In this document: positions 6,257-6,666 of the stretch, piece by piece | How positions within the stretch are numbered: position 1 is the first letter of the stretch | How the letters are laid out: every line of letters starts with the position of its first letter | Origin: Anaerolineae bacterium | GTDB lineage: Bacteria > Chloroflexota > Anaerolineae > Aggregatilineales > UBA3940 | Direction: 5' to 3' | NCBI GenBank assembly: GCA_016926985.1 | Contig: JAFGNO010000124.1 | Coordinates: forward strand, 1 to 6,666 | DNA: 6,666 bases | Program-made: the position numbers and the translations under genes | The notes under the pieces: model-generated | Seen by the model: the letters and a program-made list of their open reading frames with translations, nothing else | The model's database searches: none | What the model was told of the DNA's origin: nothing

Positions 6257-6285
6257 AGTATAGGGGGTGCGCTCCATATTGTCAA
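6257..6285 (-). promoter_or_regulatory. Near-consensus sigma-70 promoter for RNase J
   Basis: On the minus strand the -35 hexamer is a perfect TTGACA (6280-6285), the spacer is exactly 17 bases (6263-6279) and the -10 is TATACT (6257-6262), five of six consensus bases. It points toward the RNase J gene, with no other gene in between. This is the strongest promoter in the window by consensus match, in keeping with constitutive expression of a housekeeping RNase. Confidence 0.75.
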
Positions 6286-6367
6286 CACAGCGCAATTGAT
6301 GGCACGAAAATTGAGGGTTGACCTAAATCATGCTGAACTCACACAGGTGCTCAAAGCGAAAGAAAAG
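6286..6367. other. Intergenic spacer upstream of the RNase J promoter
   Basis: No open frame, repeat or convincing promoter was seen. A TTGACC at 6318-6323 on the plus strand has no matching -10 box 16-18 bases downstream. Confidence 0.4.
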
Positions 6368-6396
6368 TGACAGGCGGTGCATAAAGTCGCCTGTCA
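6368..6396 (-). terminator. Terminator-like hairpin, minus orientation
   Basis: TGACAGGCG (6368-6376) is the exact reverse complement of CGCCTGTCA (6388-6396), giving a 9-bp stem with an 11-base loop. Reading the minus strand, the stem is followed by CTTTTCTTTC, a T-rich though interrupted tail. On the plus strand no T-run follows. The orientation suits termination of a transcript arriving from the right, just before the RNase J promoter. The loop is long for an intrinsic terminator, so certainty is limited. Confidence 0.45.
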
Positions 6397-6436
6397 AACC
6401 TGCTGTGATGGATTGTCGCCATCCATAAAATAATCT

Positions 6437-6565
6437 TCAGGGTTTAATAACGTCAACTACTACCGGCTGGAAGTCGCCCTCGCATCCGGGACGTACGGCC
6501 GATTGACTGCGGCCCGCTGTCCGAAGACAGCGCGAGTGCAAACCAGGAGGTTTGACCTTGAGCAT
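6437..6565 (-). CDS. Small ORF of 42 codons, unrecognised
   Basis: ATG at 6565 opens a 42-codon frame ending in TGA at 6437, with the C-terminus GDFQPVVVDVIKP. I do not recognise it. In its favour, it ends 41 bases before the terminator-like hairpin at 6368-6396, and its third codon positions are moderately GC-rich. Against it, there is no Shine-Dalgarno at a workable distance, the N-terminal part is an Arg- and Ser-rich low-information sequence, and the frame is closed by a TGA about 45 bases further upstream. It could be the decayed 3' end of a gene, a genuine small protein, or noise. It overlaps the plus-strand leader described at 6497-6554, and both are unlikely to be real together. Confidence 0.2.
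   Translation of the reverse strand: MLKVKPPGLHSRCLRTAGRSQSAVRPGCEGDFQPVVVDVIKP
6497..6554 (+). promoter_or_regulatory. Three consecutive hairpins, the last engaging a Shine-Dalgarno
   Basis: Hairpin 1 is GGCCG (6497-6501) with CGGCC (6510-6514), loop of 8. Hairpin 2 begins at the next base: CGCTGTC (6515-6521) with GACAGCG (6526-6532), loop CGAA. Hairpin 3 is CAAACC (6539-6544) with GGTTTG (6549-6554), loop AGGA. The perfect AGGAGG at 6545-6550 occupies the loop and first two stem positions of hairpin 3, so its folding would hinder ribosome access to TTG 6558. The arrangement resembles a translational control leader, but it matches no riboswitch or ribosomal-protein leader consensus that I can recall. 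Confidence 0.4.
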
Positions 6566-6666
6566 TTTACGCAGGCAAGGTTTCCTGTCTACAACCCCCT
6601 GTGCTCAGTTGGTATGGTGCAAACCGTTAACCTCTGCTGTGCAGAGTGCCTTCGCCCTTATCATCA
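6558..6666 (+). CDS. Possible start of an unrecognised protein (partial, runs off right edge)
   Basis: TTG at 6558 lies 7 bases after a perfect AGGAGG (6545-6550), and the frame stays open through the 36 complete codons left in the window. The translation starts MSILRRQGFLSTTPCAQLVW, with two Arg close to the N-terminus and a moderately hydrophobic stretch ending in SAFALII. It matches no family I recognise, and the visible part is too short to judge coding character. The same DNA carries a minus-strand small ORF that conflicts with it. The main support is the ribosome-binding site and its spacing. Confidence 0.3.
   Translation, partial: MSILRRQGFLSTTPCAQLVWCKPLTSAVQSAFALII

Noticed and set aside
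6480..6505. ACGTACGG resembling part of a group II intron domain V
   Set aside because: The complementary 5' half and the AGC catalytic triad context of domain V are missing, and no reverse transcriptase frame is nearby.
6600..6640. tRNA-like D-arm words (GCTCAGTTGGTA)
   Set aside because: The bases around the loop cannot form a D stem, and no acceptor stem, anticodon arm or T-arm (GGTTCGA-type) follows at the right spacing.

Overview
This window is bacterial chromosomal DNA of moderately high GC, with tightly packed genes and ordinary housekeeping or regulatory content. RNase J implies a lineage that uses the RNase J mRNA-decay system. The TTG starts, the XRE-cupin and LysR regulators and the protein style would suit Chloroflexota or a similar deep-branching phylum, but that is an impression and not a proven placement. 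No phage, transposon, CRISPR, rRNA or tRNA sequence was found.

Layout. Bases 1-2209 (minus strand) hold a three-gene group read right to left: an Mrp/ApbC-type P-loop ATPase for iron-sulfur cluster handling, a small membrane protein of the isoprenylcysteine methyltransferase-like family, and a radical SAM protein of the COG0731 type that runs off the left edge. The last two overlap by one base (TGATG) and are probably translationally coupled. The co-location of an Fe-S carrier with an Fe-S enzyme is functionally suggestive.

Bases 2210-2419 are a divergent intergenic region. It contains a perfect TATAAT box bracketed by a perfect 8-bp inverted repeat, a likely operator. Bases 2420-3964 (plus strand) hold two transcription factors in tandem: an XRE-cupin regulator and a LysR-type regulator that starts at TTG. 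A GC-rich hairpin follows the LysR gene. Bases 4013-4367 contain no gene that I can support and separate these regulators from the convergent RNase J gene.

Bases 4368-5990 (minus strand) encode a full-length RNase J. A near-consensus sigma-70 promoter (TTGACA, 17 bp, TATACT) lies about 260 bases upstream of its start. The transcript would therefore have a long 5' leader, and this leader contains an 11-bp hairpin whose two G-U pairs form only in the rnj-sense RNA. An alternative in-frame ATG is buried in that hairpin.

The right end (about 6368-6666) is ambiguous. The plus strand shows three consecutive hairpins, the last of which engages a perfect AGGAGG in front of a TTG-started open frame leaving the window. 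The minus strand shows a 42-codon ORF followed by a terminator-like hairpin. Both readings are given at low confidence.
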